The translations under genes and the position numbers were made by a program. From Natronospira elongata (GTDB lineage Bacteria; Pseudomonadota; Gammaproteobacteria; Natronospirales; Natronospiraceae): a stretch of 64,000 nt of DNA. Each line of letters opens with the position of its first letter. Position 1 is the first letter of the stretch. The notes below the pieces were generated by a model. The model was not told the DNA's origin. It worked only from the letters and a program-made list of their open reading frames with translations, and made no database searches. Positions 9,287 to 17,503 of this stretch are shown here, one piece after another. Location: NCBI RefSeq assembly GCF_034931365.1, contig NZ_JAYGII010000002.1:161357-225356 (forward strand), in the 5' to 3' direction.

Positions 9287-9661
9287 TTATGAGTGATGGC
9301 CCTGAAAGGCCGGGGAGTTGGTGCGGAGAGTGACCTGACGAAAGATCTCCACCACCACCCGGTCCAGATCTTCCAGGATCTCGCTTTCCTCGAAGCGCAG
9401 GGTCTCCAGGCCGAAGCGGCGATAGCGTTGATCTTCCTCGTTTCCCCTGTCATCAGGTTCGACGTCGATCACCACCACCATGGCAGCCTCCGGACAGTAA
9501 AAGTCCACCCGGTTGCTGCCAAGAACCTGCCGGCGACGGAACAGGACCCCCAGTTGATGATGGCGGAGCCGCTTCCACAGCCGCTTGTCGGCGTCGCCCT
9601 GCGATTGAAGGCTGGCGAACAGCCTGCGGCCGCTCTGCGTGATTTCCCCTGCAGTCATCAT
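9287..9661 (-). CDS. DUF559-like protein with degenerate nuclease core
   Basis: A 124-residue protein resembling the small DUF559 endonuclease-fold family. Family features are LWKRLRHHQLG, FRRRQVLGSNRVDFYCPEA and the downstream D-x-R-x-R pattern followed by LRF. In active members the strand after the DFYC motif reads VVELDGGQH or similar. Here it reads VVVIDVEPDD, so the usual acidic position and His are changed and catalysis is doubtful. GGGGAG a few bases upstream supports the start at 9661. The role is unknown. It is convergent with the hydrolase gene and divergent from the DUF6164 gene. Confidence 0.7.
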   Translation of the reverse strand: MMTAGEITQSGRRLFASLQSQGDADKRLWKRLRHHQLGVLFRRRQVLGSNRVDFYCPEAAMVVVIDVEPDDRGNEEDQRYRRFGLETLRFEESEILEDLDRVVVEIFRQVTLRTNSPAFQGHHS

Positions 9662-9809
9662 TGTTTGCTCCCCGGTGCGGTTGACTGTTGCCGCCTATGA
9701 TAGGAAGCGCCGAGCGAGCGCACAGCCGGTGCTTTTCGCATCGCTTTGTAGGAAAATCCCTATCCTGAATGCAAGATGTTCACCACGAACAGGCCGATGT
9801 GGAGCAATT

Positions 9810-10178
9810 ATGGGTCGACTGCTGCTGAATTTGCGGCATGTGCCGGATGACGAGGCGGATGACGTCCGCGAGATGCTGGAAGCGCATGATATCGATTATT
9901 ACGAGACGCCCCCCAACCGCTGGGGCATTACCGTTGGCGGTATCTGGGTCCGGGACCGGGAACGCATGGCCGAAGCCAAGGCCTTGATGGCGGAGTATCA
10001 GGCCCGCCGCCGGGAGCAGGCCCTGGCGGAACGGGAAGAGCGGCGGCGGGCCGGCGAGCTGGATACCGTAGGCAGTTTTCTCCGTCGCCAGCCCCTGCGC
10101 GTGCTTGCGGCCATTGGGGCAACCGCCTTCATTGTCTATCTGATGCTGTTGCCTTTCTTCTCCCTGGCCGGGGACTGA
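9810..10178 (+). CDS. DUF6164-like small membrane protein
   Basis: A 122-residue protein with a soluble N-terminal part (LLLNLRHVPDDEADDV, ETPPNRWGIT) related to putative signal-transducing PII-like or DUF2007-type folds. A charged Arg/Glu-rich helix spans about 60-90 and one C-terminal membrane helix about 97-118. The pattern matches what is annotated as DUF6164 in gammaproteobacteria; no function is known. The ATG at 9810 is chosen because GGAG lies five bases upstream and homologues begin at this motif. An in-frame ATG at 9639 would add 57 unrelated residues. Confidence 0.75.
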   Translation: MGRLLLNLRHVPDDEADDVREMLEAHDIDYYETPPNRWGITVGGIWVRDRERMAEAKALMAEYQARRREQALAEREERRRAGELDTVGSFLRRQPLRVLAAIGATAFIVYLMLLPFFSLAGD

Positions 10179-10204
10179 GGCCAGGCCGCAGCGAAGGCCG
10201 GGGT

Positions 10205-10233
10205 TTCCCGAGCTATTGGCGAGCCGGTATAAT
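10205..10233 (+). promoter_or_regulatory. Probable sigma-70 promoter of tRNA-Leu
   Basis: A perfect -10 box TATAAT at 10228-10233 has a weak -35 (TTCCCG, 10205-10210) 17 bases upstream. The G-rich stretch after the -10 box is typical of stringently controlled stable-RNA promoters. The tRNA begins about 76 bases downstream. Confidence 0.55.
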
Positions 10234-10309
10234 GGGGGGTCTTCCGGCATTGGCCCAATTTTCTCGGGGTGTGGCGTGATTTCGCCCCCTGAGCGGGCGG
10301 GCCGGCAAT

Positions 10310-10398
10310 GCGAAAGTGGCGGAACTGGTAGACGCGCTGGGTTTAGGTCCCAGTGGGGTTGACGCCCCGTGAGAGTTCGAATCTCTCCTTTCGCACCA
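10310..10398 (+). tRNA. tRNA-Leu (anticodon UAG)
   Basis: An 89-base class II tRNA. The acceptor stem GCGAAAG pairs with CTTTCGC, followed by an encoded ACCA. The anticodon stem CTGGG/CCCAG encloses TTTAGGT with TAG at 10344-10346. A long variable arm (TGGGGTTGACGCCCCG region) and the T arm with GTTCGAATC complete the cloverleaf. Confidence 0.97.
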
Positions 10399-10486
10399 GA
10401 TTCACCGGCGGCCCATCGCGGGTCGCCTTTGTTCCCACCGGTCGCGACCCAAGGCGGCCGGTTTCTGTTTTCTGAGGGAGTTGTCC

Positions 10487-11788
10487 ATGCAGGTTTCAGT
10501 GGAATCCGACGGCGGTCTCAAGCGCCGGATGAAGGTCCAGGTCCCGGCCGAGCGCATCGACAAGGAGGTGGATAACCGCCTTCGGTCGCTTGGCAAGAAG
10601 GCCAAGTTGCCCGGTTTTCGCCCGGGCAAGGTGCCGTTCAAGGTGATGCGCCAGCAATATGGCGAGCAGGTCCGCGCCGAGGTCGTCAATGAAGTGGTGC
10701 GGGAAACCTGGTCCGAGGCCCTTGAGAAAGAGGCCCTGCGACCGGCTGGCGGCCCGGAAATCAGCTCCCTGGACAGTGAGCCGGGCAAGGAGCTGGAGTA
10801 CGAGGCGGCCTTTGAAATCTATCCCGAGATCGAGCTCAAGAGCCTGGAAGGCGAATCCATCGAACGTCCCAAGGTGGAAATCACCGATGAAGATGTGGAC
10901 GCCATGCTGGAGAATCTCCAGCGTCAGCACGGCGAGTGGAAGCCGGTTGAGCGGGCGGCGGCCGATGGTGACCAGGTGCGTATCGACTTCGAGGGCAAGG
11001 TTGACGGCGAGCCCTTCGAAGGTGGTTCCGCGGAAGGCGTGGAAGTGGAACTCGGCGCCGGTCGACTGCTGGCTGATTTCGAGAAGGGCCTGAAGGGCGT
11101 CGAAGCCGGTCAGGAACTTGAGGTCAAGGTCAAGTTCCCCAAGGACTATGGCAGCGAGGAAGTCGCTGGCAAGAAGGGGGTGTTCCAGGTCAAGGTCCAT
11201 GAGGTCAAGGCCCTGGAACTGCCCGAGCTGGACGACAGCTTCTGCGAACGCTTCGGGATCACCGAGGGCGGCGTGGACAAGCTCCGGGAAGAAGTGCGCA
11301 ACAACATGGACGCCGAGCTGGAGCAGACCGTGCGTGGCAATGTCCGCGAGCAGGTCCTGGAGAAGCTCCTGGCCAAGAACGAAATCGATGTGCCCACGGC
11401 CATGGTGGACCAGGAGATCCAGTCCCTGCGTCAGGACACCATGCAGCGCATGGGCGTCAGCGACCCCGACAAGGCCCCCGACATGCCCGACGAAATGTTC
11501 CGTGATCAGGCCGAGCGTCGCGTGCGGGTGGGCCTGCTGATGGGTGAGGTCATCCGCAAGCATGAGCTCAAGCCCGACGAGGCCCATATTGACAAGGTCC
11601 TGGAGCGGGTCACCGCCGGGCAGGAAAACGCCGATGAGCTGGCACGCCAGTACAAGGCCAATCCCCAGGCCATGCAGCAGCTCCAGACCATGGCTCTGGA
11701 AGAGCAGGTGATCGAGAAGCTGATGGGAGAGCTGGAAATCAAAGAGGTTGAAAAGCCCTTCCGGGAAGTGATGAACTTCGCCCAGTAA
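10487..11788 (+). CDS. tig: Trigger factor, ribosome-associated chaperone
   Basis: A 433-residue ribosome-bound folding chaperone with peptidyl-prolyl isomerase activity. The N-terminal ribosome-binding domain carries the signature GFRPGKVP around residues 43-50. The FKBP-like domain is at about 150-240 (DQVRIDFEGKVDGEPF, VKFPKDYG) and the rest is the helical C-terminal domain. Length is normal for the family. ATG 10487 is preferred over an in-frame TTG at 10481 because AGGGAG at 10475-10480 is correctly spaced from it and the family starts MQVSVE. It leads the tig-clpP-clpX-lon block. Confidence 0.98.
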   Translation: MQVSVESDGGLKRRMKVQVPAERIDKEVDNRLRSLGKKAKLPGFRPGKVPFKVMRQQYGEQVRAEVVNEVVRETWSEALEKEALRPAGGPEISSLDSEPGKELEYEAAFEIYPEIELKSLEGESIERPKVEITDEDVDAMLENLQRQHGEWKPVERAAADGDQVRIDFEGKVDGEPFEGGSAEGVEVELGAGRLLADFEKGLKGVEAGQELEVKVKFPKDYGSEEVAGKKGVFQVKVHEVKALELPELDDSFCERFGITEGGVDKLREEVRNNMDAELEQTVRGNVREQVLEKLLAKNEIDVPTAMVDQEIQSLRQDTMQRMGVSDPDKAPDMPDEMFRDQAERRVRVGLLMGEVIRKHELKPDEAHIDKVLERVTAGQENADELARQYKANPQAMQQLQTMALEEQVIEKLMGELEIKEVEKPFREVMNFAQ

Positions 11789-11818
11789 GCGACGTCCAAT
11801 TCAAACAGGAAGCCGATC

Positions 11819-12454
11819 ATGACTGATATCCGGAACAGTGGCGCATTGGACACCAGTGCCCTCAATCTCGTGCCCATCGTCGTGGAACAGACCGCGCGCG
11901 GCGAGCGGAGCTACGACATTTACTCTCGACTGCTCAAGGAGCGGGTGGTCTTCGCGGTGGGGCCGGTGGAAGACTACATGGCCAACGTCATCGTGGCCCA
12001 ATTGCTGTTCCTGGAGTCTGAGAATCCCGACAAGGACATCCATCTGTACATCAATTCGCCGGGTGGGCATGTGAGCGCGGGTCTGGCCATCTACGACACC
12101 ATGCAGTTCATCCGGCCGGACGTCAGCACCATTTGTGTGGGACAGGCCGCGAGCATGGGTGCGATCCTGCTGGCCGGCGGCGCCAAGGGCAAGCGGCACA
12201 GCCTGCGTCACTCGCGCATGATGATCCATCAGCCCTTGGGTGGGTTCCAGGGTCAGGCGTCGGATATCGACATCCACGCCAAGGAAATCCTCAAGACCCG
12301 TGAGCGGCTGAACGAGATTCTCGCTTCGCACACCGGTCAGCCCCTGGAGCAGGTGCAGAAGGATACGGATCGGGACAATTTCATGAGCGGCGATGAGGCC
12401 GTGGATTACGGCTTGATCGACACCGTTCTGGGCCAGCGGGACCTGCCCGCCTGA
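11819..12454 (+). CDS. clpP: ATP-dependent Clp protease proteolytic subunit
   Basis: A 211-residue serine protease that forms the tetradecameric chamber used with ClpX. The triad is Ser112 (GQAASMGA), His137 (MIHQPLGG) and Asp186, in the canonical spacing. The N-terminal propeptide of about 15 residues precedes VPIVVEQT. It starts 30 bases after tig with CAGGAAG upstream. Its partner clpX lies 164 bases downstream. Confidence 0.98.
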   Translation: MTDIRNSGALDTSALNLVPIVVEQTARGERSYDIYSRLLKERVVFAVGPVEDYMANVIVAQLLFLESENPDKDIHLYINSPGGHVSAGLAIYDTMQFIRPDVSTICVGQAASMGAILLAGGAKGKRHSLRHSRMMIHQPLGGFQGQASDIDIHAKEILKTRERLNEILASHTGQPLEQVQKDTDRDNFMSGDEAVDYGLIDTVLGQRDLPA

Positions 12455-12618
12455 TCCTGTTTTGCGGCCGGGTGTCGGCAGAGCGCTTGGGTGCGCTTGA
12501 CGCCCGTGATATACATTGAGTCAGGCCCATCGGTTTTTGCTTCCGGTGGGGCCGGACACCAGGGGGTCCGGGCCGGCAACCCGGGCGCCAAAGTCAGCGC
12601 CAGTCGAGGCGAGGAAAG

Positions 12619-13899
12619 ATGACCGACGAAAAGGGCGGCAGAAACGAGGACGGAAAGCTCCTGTACTGCTCCTTCTGCGGCAAGAGTCAGCACGAGGTGC
12701 GCAAGCTCATTGCCGGCCCCTCCGTATTCGTCTGTGACGAATGCGTGGAACTGTGCAATGACATTATTCGCGAGGAAATGCAGGAGTCTGCGGAAACCGG
12801 GCGCAGTGAGTTGCCCACACCGCAGGAGATCAATCGTGTCCTCGACGAATATGTGATCGGCCAGGAACGGGCCAAAAAAGTCCTGTCCGTGGCCGTTTAC
12901 AATCATTACAAGCGGCTGGAATCCACCCAGCGCAAGGATGAGGTGGAGCTCTCGAAGAGCAATATTCTGCTAATCGGGCCCACCGGTTGCGGCAAGACTC
13001 TGCTTGCCGAGACCCTGGCCCGGATGCTCAACGTGCCCTTCACCATTGCCGATGCCACCACCCTCACCGAGGCGGGGTATGTGGGCGAAGACGTTGAGAA
13101 CATCATCCAGAAGCTGCTGCAGAAGTGCGACTACGAGGTGGAGAAGGCCCAGACGGGCATTGTCTACATCGACGAGATCGACAAGATCTCGCGCAAGTCC
13201 GACAACCCCTCCATCACTCGGGATGTTTCCGGGGAAGGGGTGCAGCAGGCCCTGCTCAAACTGATTGAAGGCACGGTGGCTTCGGTTCCGCCCCAGGGTG
13301 GCCGCAAGCATCCCCAGCAGGAATTCCTGCAGGTGGACACCTCCAACATCCTGTTCATTGTGGGCGGCGCCTTTGCCGGCCTCGAAAAGGTGATCCGGGA
13401 TCGTTCCCACAAGAGCGGGATTGGTTTCGCCGCCGAGGTTCGCTCCAGGGACGAAACCGTCAACGTGGGCGAGGTCTTGCATGACGTCGAGCCGGAGGAC
13501 CTGATCAAGTTTGGCCTGATCCCGGAGTTCGTGGGCCGGCTGCCTGTGGTGGCGACCCTGGAAGAGCTTGACGAGGAAGCCCTCATGAAGATCCTCGTGG
13601 AGCCCAAGAACTCCGTGGTCAAGCAGTATCGCAAGCTGTTTGACATGGAAGGCGTCGAGCTGGATTTCCGCGAGGATGCACTCCGGGCCACGGCCCGCAA
13701 GGCCATGGAGCGCAAGACCGGGGCACGCGGTCTTCGCACCATCCTCGAGGGAATTCTGCTGGACACCATGTACGATCTGCCCTCCATGGAAAATGTGGAG
13801 AAGGTCGTGGTGGATGAGGCCGTAATCAACGGCGAGGCCCGCCCCTATATCATCTATCGCTCGGAAGAGAAGGCAGCAGCCGGCTCGGGCGAGGACTGA
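12619..13899 (+). CDS. clpX: ClpX unfoldase, ATPase subunit of ClpXP
   Basis: A 426-residue AAA+ unfoldase that feeds substrates to ClpP. The N-terminal zinc domain has Cys17, Cys20, Cys39 and Cys42. The Walker A is GPTGCGKT and Walker B is VYIDEID. The pore loop is GYVGEDVE, and the IGF loop that docks on ClpP is seen in SGIGFAAE. Length and all motifs are standard. The GAGGCGAGGAAAG leader just upstream provides a ribosome site. Confidence 0.98.
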   Translation: MTDEKGGRNEDGKLLYCSFCGKSQHEVRKLIAGPSVFVCDECVELCNDIIREEMQESAETGRSELPTPQEINRVLDEYVIGQERAKKVLSVAVYNHYKRLESTQRKDEVELSKSNILLIGPTGCGKTLLAETLARMLNVPFTIADATTLTEAGYVGEDVENIIQKLLQKCDYEVEKAQTGIVYIDEIDKISRKSDNPSITRDVSGEGVQQALLKLIEGTVASVPPQGGRKHPQQEFLQVDTSNILFIVGGAFAGLEKVIRDRSHKSGIGFAAEVRSRDETVNVGEVLHDVEPEDLIKFGLIPEFVGRLPVVATLEELDEEALMKILVEPKNSVVKQYRKLFDMEGVELDFREDALRATARKAMERKTGARGLRTILEGILLDTMYDLPSMENVEKVVVDEAVINGEARPYIIYRSEEKAAAGSGED

Positions 13900-13903
13900 T
13901 TCG

Positions 13904-13925
13904 TCGGGGGCCTGCGGGCCCCCGA
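13904..13925 (+). terminator. Hairpin after clpX
   Basis: TCGGGGGCC and GGCCCCCGA form a perfect 9-bp stem with a 4-base loop, five bases after the clpX stop. The following bases are only weakly T-rich (GCTTTAT). It probably attenuates read-through into lon, which has its own promoter just downstream. Confidence 0.6.
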
Positions 13926-13946
13926 AGCTTTATGGGGGCGCCGATG

Positions 13947-13975
13947 CTTGAAAGCCGTCGGTGTTGCCCCCACAT
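13947..13975 (+). promoter_or_regulatory. Sigma-32 heat-shock promoter for lon
   Basis: CTTGAAA at 13947-13953 matches the sigma-32 -35 consensus exactly. After a 14-base spacer, CCCCACAT at 13968-13975 matches the -10 consensus CCCCATNT at seven of eight positions. The lon ATG is about 84 bases further on. lon is a classic heat-shock gene in gammaproteobacteria, which agrees with this reading. Confidence 0.75.
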
Positions 13976-14058
13976 CCCACCCAGTAGAGACAAATGTTCG
14001 GCGGGCAGGCGGCCATTCCGGCCGGTGCTGTCCGCCGTCCCATGAGAGGTCGCATCCC

Positions 14059-16509
14059 ATGAGCGAAGAACGCATCAGTGACGACAAGAAGGACCCCATC
14101 CTGGAGGAGGGCGACAGCATGGAAGTGGCTGTCCTTCCCCTCCGTGATGTGGTGGTCTATCCCCATATGGTCATCCCCCTGTTTGTAGGCCGGGAGAAAT
14201 CCATCGAGGCACTGGAAAAGGCCATGGAGTCCGGCAAGCAGGTCCTGCTGGTGGCCCAGAAAAGCGCCGAGGTGGATGATCCCGGCGAAAAGGATATCTA
14301 CAGCGTCGGCACCCTGGCGCAGATCCTGCAGCTGCTGAAACTGCCCGACGGCACCGTCAAGGTGCTGGTGGAAGGGGTTCAGCGCGCTCATATTGCCGAG
14401 CTGAAGGACGAGGGCTTCTTCCTCGCCCAGGTGCGGGCGGTCCCGGAGGATGAGAGCCACGACGAGCGGGAAGTGGACGTGCTGATGCGTTCGGTCATCT
14501 CCCAGTTCGACCAGTACGTCAAGCTCAATAAAAAGGTGCCGCCGGAGGTGCTGACCTCCCTGTCCGGTATCGACGAGCCAGGGCGCCTGGCAGATACCGT
14601 GGTCGCCCATATGTCCCTGAAGCTGGAAGAAAAGCAGGCCATTCTGGAGCTGGACAATGTGCGCGAGCGCCTGGAGCAGGTGCTGGCCCTGATCGAGGGC
14701 GAGATCGATATTCTCCAGGTGGAACGTCGCATCCGTGGGCGCGTCAAGCAGCAGATGGAAAAGAGCCAGCGCGAGTACTACCTGAATGAGCAAATGAAGG
14801 CCATTCAGAAGGAACTCGGGGACATGGAGGACGCCCCCAATGAGCTGGAAAATCTCGAGAAGAAGCTCGAGGAATCCGGCATGCCCAAGGAAGCCCGTGA
14901 CAAGGCCAACAACGAGCTCAACAAGCTCAAGCTGATGTCGCCCATGTCGGCCGAGGCCACCGTGGTGCGCAATTATATTGACTGGCTGACCAGTGTGCCC
15001 TGGAAAAAGCGCAGTCGCATCCGCAAGGATCTGGCCCGTGCCCAGCGCATATTGGACGAAGATCACTTTGGCCTTGAGAAGGTCAAGGAGAGGATTCTCG
15101 AATACCTCGCCGTGCAGCAGCGGGTGAGAAAGCTCAAGGGCCCCATCCTCTGCCTGGTGGGCCCGCCCGGTGTTGGCAAGACCTCCCTGGGGCGCAGTAT
15201 TGCCCGCGCCACGGGCCGCAAGTTTGTCCGCATGTCACTCGGTGGGGTGCGGGATGAGGCCGAAATCCGTGGTCATCGCCGTACCTATATTGGCTCATTG
15301 CCGGGCAAGATTACCCAGAACATGGCCAAGGTGGGCGTCAAGAACCCCCTGTTCCTGCTTGACGAGGTCGACAAGATGGCCATGGACTTCCGTGGCGACC
15401 CCGCCTCGGCGCTCCTGGAAGTGCTTGACCCGGAACAGAATTCGAGCTTCGGTGACCACTACCTGGAAGTCGATTTTGACCTCTCGGATGTGATGTTCGT
15501 GTGTACCGCCAACACCCTCAACATTCCGGCGCCCTTGCTGGACCGGATGGAAGTGATCCGACTGGCCGGTTACACCGAGGACGAGAAACTCAGCATTGCG
15601 CGTGAATTTCTGCTGCCCAAGCAGGTAAGGGACAACGGTCTCAAGACGGAAGAGATCGATGTGCCCGACGAGACCCTGTTAGCCGTGATTCGGACCTACA
15701 CCCGGGAGGCGGGTGTTCGGAACCTGGAGCGGGAAGTGGCAAAAATCTGCCGCAAGGTGGTCAAGCGCCTGCTTCTGGAGAAGGACACCAAGACCATCAC
15801 GGTTACTCCTGAGAATTTGAGTGATTTCCTGGGCGTCCAGCGCTATCGCTTTGGCCGCGCCGAAGAGCATGACCAGGTGGGTCAGGTTACCGGCCTGGCC
15901 TGGACGGAAGTGGGTGGGGAATTGCTCACCATCGAAAGTACCGTCATGCCCGGCAAAGGCAAGCTCCATCAGACCGGTCAGCTGGGCGATGTGATGCAGG
16001 AATCGGTACAGGCCGCGATGACCGTGGTGCGCAGTCGGACGCGCAAACTGGGCGTTTCCGAGGACTTTCATCAGACCAATGATGTCCATGTCCACGTGCC
16101 CGAAGGGGCCACGCCCAAGGACGGTCCCAGCGCCGGTATTGGCATGTGCACGGCGCTGGTGTCCTCGATCACCGGGATCCCGGTCAGGGCCGATGTTGCC
16201 ATGACCGGTGAGATCACTCTGCGGGGCGAGGTGCTGCCCATCGGCGGCCTCAAGGAGAAGCTCCTGGCCGCCCACCGGGGTGGCATTGAGGTGGTGGTGA
16301 TTCCGGAGGAGAATCGCAAGGATCTCGCGGAGATACCCGACAATATCAAGGAGAAGCTGGATATTCGTCCGGTCCGCTGGATTGACGAGGTATTGCAGAT
16401 TGCTCTGTCCCGGATGCCTGAACCCAAGGGTACCGATGACGCCTCTGGCAAGACGCCGTCAGAGGAAGGCAAGGGGGATGATCCGGAGGAAGCAACGCGT
16501 CCCCATTGA
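14059..16509 (+). CDS. lon: Lon protease, ATP-dependent
   Basis: An 816-residue cytosolic AAA+ protease for damaged and regulatory proteins. The N-terminal substrate domain begins VAVLPLRDVVVYPHM. A central coiled region precedes the ATPase domain (Walker A GPPGVGKTS). The protease domain carries Ser691 (KDGPSAGIG) and Lys734 (GGLKEK), spaced as in the Ser-Lys dyad of E. coli Lon. ATG 14059 is chosen because AGAGGT lies eight bases upstream and homologues start near this point. An in-frame ATG at 13948 lies inside the sigma-32 promoter and is rejected. The last 40 residues are an acidic, low-complexity tail. Confidence 0.98.
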   Translation: MSEERISDDKKDPILEEGDSMEVAVLPLRDVVVYPHMVIPLFVGREKSIEALEKAMESGKQVLLVAQKSAEVDDPGEKDIYSVGTLAQILQLLKLPDGTVKVLVEGVQRAHIAELKDEGFFLAQVRAVPEDESHDEREVDVLMRSVISQFDQYVKLNKKVPPEVLTSLSGIDEPGRLADTVVAHMSLKLEEKQAILELDNVRERLEQVLALIEGEIDILQVERRIRGRVKQQMEKSQREYYLNEQMKAIQKELGDMEDAPNELENLEKKLEESGMPKEARDKANNELNKLKLMSPMSAEATVVRNYIDWLTSVPWKKRSRIRKDLARAQRILDEDHFGLEKVKERILEYLAVQQRVRKLKGPILCLVGPPGVGKTSLGRSIARATGRKFVRMSLGGVRDEAEIRGHRRTYIGSLPGKITQNMAKVGVKNPLFLLDEVDKMAMDFRGDPASALLEVLDPEQNSSFGDHYLEVDFDLSDVMFVCTANTLNIPAPLLDRMEVIRLAGYTEDEKLSIAREFLLPKQVRDNGLKTEEIDVPDETLLAVIRTYTREAGVRNLEREVAKICRKVVKRLLLEKDTKTITVTPENLSDFLGVQRYRFGRAEEHDQVGQVTGLAWTEVGGELLTIESTVMPGKGKLHQTGQLGDVMQESVQAAMTVVRSRTRKLGVSEDFHQTNDVHVHVPEGATPKDGPSAGIGMCTALVSSITGIPVRADVAMTGEITLRGEVLPIGGLKEKLLAAHRGGIEVVVIPEENRKDLAEIPDNIKEKLDIRPVRWIDEVLQIALSRMPEPKGTDDASGKTPSEEGKGDDPEEATRPH

Positions 16510-16536
16510 TGTCGAAATAAGCTCGGGATAACGCTT

Positions 16537-16568
16537 GCGATGTCGCCTGCAAACGCCGGCGACATCGC
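16537..16568. terminator. 11-bp hairpin after lon
   Basis: GCGATGTCGCC and GGCGACATCGC form a perfect 11-bp stem with a 10-base loop, 28 bases after the lon stop. There is no T tract, so it may stabilise the mRNA end or act as a Rho-assisted terminator. Confidence 0.45.
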
Positions 16569-16598
16569 CTCGGCGAAGCCGGTGTTGCCCGGACCGTG

Positions 16599-16628
16599 TT
16601 GACACTCAATTTCGGCAGTTGGTATAAA
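16599..16628 (+). promoter_or_regulatory. Upstream hupB promoter
   Basis: A perfect -35 box TTGACA (16599-16604) and a -10 box TATAAA (16623-16628) are separated by 18 bases. It lies about 190 bases before hupB and after the lon hairpin. Confidence 0.65.
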
Positions 16629-16675
16629 CCTCAGGACGTCATTGCCGGTCGAGCTGATCGGTCGACGAAATACGG

Positions 16676-16704
16676 TTGCCGCGAATCCTGAATGCTGACA
16701 TAAT
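16676..16704 (+). promoter_or_regulatory. Proximal hupB promoter
   Basis: TTGCCG (16676-16681) and CATAAT (16699-16704) are spaced by 17 bases, about 115 bases before hupB. Tandem promoters fit the growth-phase control known for HU genes; use of both is inferred. Confidence 0.55.
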
Positions 16705-16820
16705 GCCCCGCCTCATGGAGGTGAGGAGTCGGGGCCGGCAAGGCTTTAATGCCGGATACCGGACGGAGCCTGCCTTCAGATCGTCGCGGAAACTCCACCG
16801 CAAACAGGGGAAAGGGTTCT

Positions 16821-17093
16821 ATGAACAAGCAGGAACTGATCGAAGCCGTGGCCGCGTCCGCGGATCTGTCCAAGGCCGATGCCACTCGTGCCGTGGATTC
16901 CGTCATCGACAACGTGACTCAGACCCTCAAGAAGGGTGATCAGGTCACGCTGGTCGGCTTTGGCACCTTCTCCGTGAAGGAGCGTGCCGCACGCACCGGC
17001 CGCAACCCGCAAACGGGTGCAACCATCCAGATTCCCGCCAGCAAGGTTCCGGGTTTCAAGGCTGGTAAAGCGCTCAAGGATGCGGTAAACTAA
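16821..17093 (+). CDS. hupB: DNA-binding protein HU-beta
   Basis: A 90-residue nucleoid protein that bends DNA as a dimer. It has the complete HU fold, with the DNA-binding arm carrying GRNPQTGATIQIPA and the conserved end PGFKAGKALKDAVN. GGGGAAAGGG just upstream gives the ribosome site. The order lon-hupB-ppiD is conserved in gammaproteobacteria. Only 13 bases separate its stop from tRNA-Val, so the tRNAs are probably processed from its transcript. Confidence 0.98.
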   Translation: MNKQELIEAVAASADLSKADATRAVDSVIDNVTQTLKKGDQVTLVGFGTFSVKERAARTGRNPQTGATIQIPASKVPGFKAGKALKDAVN

Positions 17094-17106
17094 ACGCTTT
17101 CCTTGA

Positions 17107-17182
17107 GGGTGCTTAGCTCAGCTGGGAGAGCATCGCCCTTACAAGGCGAGGGTCGGAGGTTCGAGCCCTCCAGCACCCACCA
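17107..17182 (+). tRNA. tRNA-Val (anticodon UAC)
   Basis: A 76-base cloverleaf. GGGTGCT pairs with AGCACCC, followed by encoded ACCA. The anticodon stem TCGCC/GGCGA encloses CTTACAA with TAC at 17140-17142. The T arm is GGAGG-TTCGAGC-CCTCC. Confidence 0.98.
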
Positions 17183-17191
17183 GTAAAAGTC

Positions 17192-17268
17192 GGAGTGGTA
17201 GTTCAGTTGGTTAGAATACCGGCCTGTCACGCCGGGGGTCGCGGGTTCGAGTCCCGTCCACTCCGCCA
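17192..17268 (+). tRNA. tRNA-Asp (anticodon GUC)
   Basis: A 77-base cloverleaf. GGAGTGG pairs with CCACTCC, followed by the G discriminator and encoded CCA. The anticodon loop CTGTCAC has GTC at 17226-17228. It lies nine bases after tRNA-Val and is followed by a strong terminator. Confidence 0.98.
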
Positions 17269-17274
17269 TACGAG

Positions 17275-17307
17275 AAGAGGGCATCCTGTTGGATGCCCTC
17301 TTTTTTT
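17275..17307 (+). terminator. Strong rho-independent terminator after tRNA-Asp
   Basis: AAGAGGGCATCC and GGATGCCCTCTT pair perfectly around the loop TGTT and run into seven T residues. It ends the hupB-tRNA-tRNA transcript. Confidence 0.95.
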
Positions 17308-17503
17308 GCCCGCTTGTCGGTATCCCGCCTGGATGGAGAAGAAATCGGCGCCAAGCCTTTGAGCCCCGGCTCATTTGGTGGCATCCTAGGCGGTTTGTAG
17401 GGCGGCCCGGGTGGCAAATTCCGATTCCACCGGACAGCCGACTGTCATCAGCAGCCTTCGGGGGCCCCCGCAGCCGCGGGGACGGAAAACGTACAGAGAC
17501 ACT

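Noticed and set aside
12490..12540. A sigma-32-like promoter before clpX (CTTGACG with a distant CCCAT)
   Set aside because: The spacer would be about 23 bases, far beyond the 11-16 used by sigma-32.
13948..14058. An N-terminal extension of Lon from ATG 13948
   Set aside because: It would translate across the sigma-32 promoter, lacks a ribosome site, and does not match Lon proteins; ATG 14059 has both spacing and family support.
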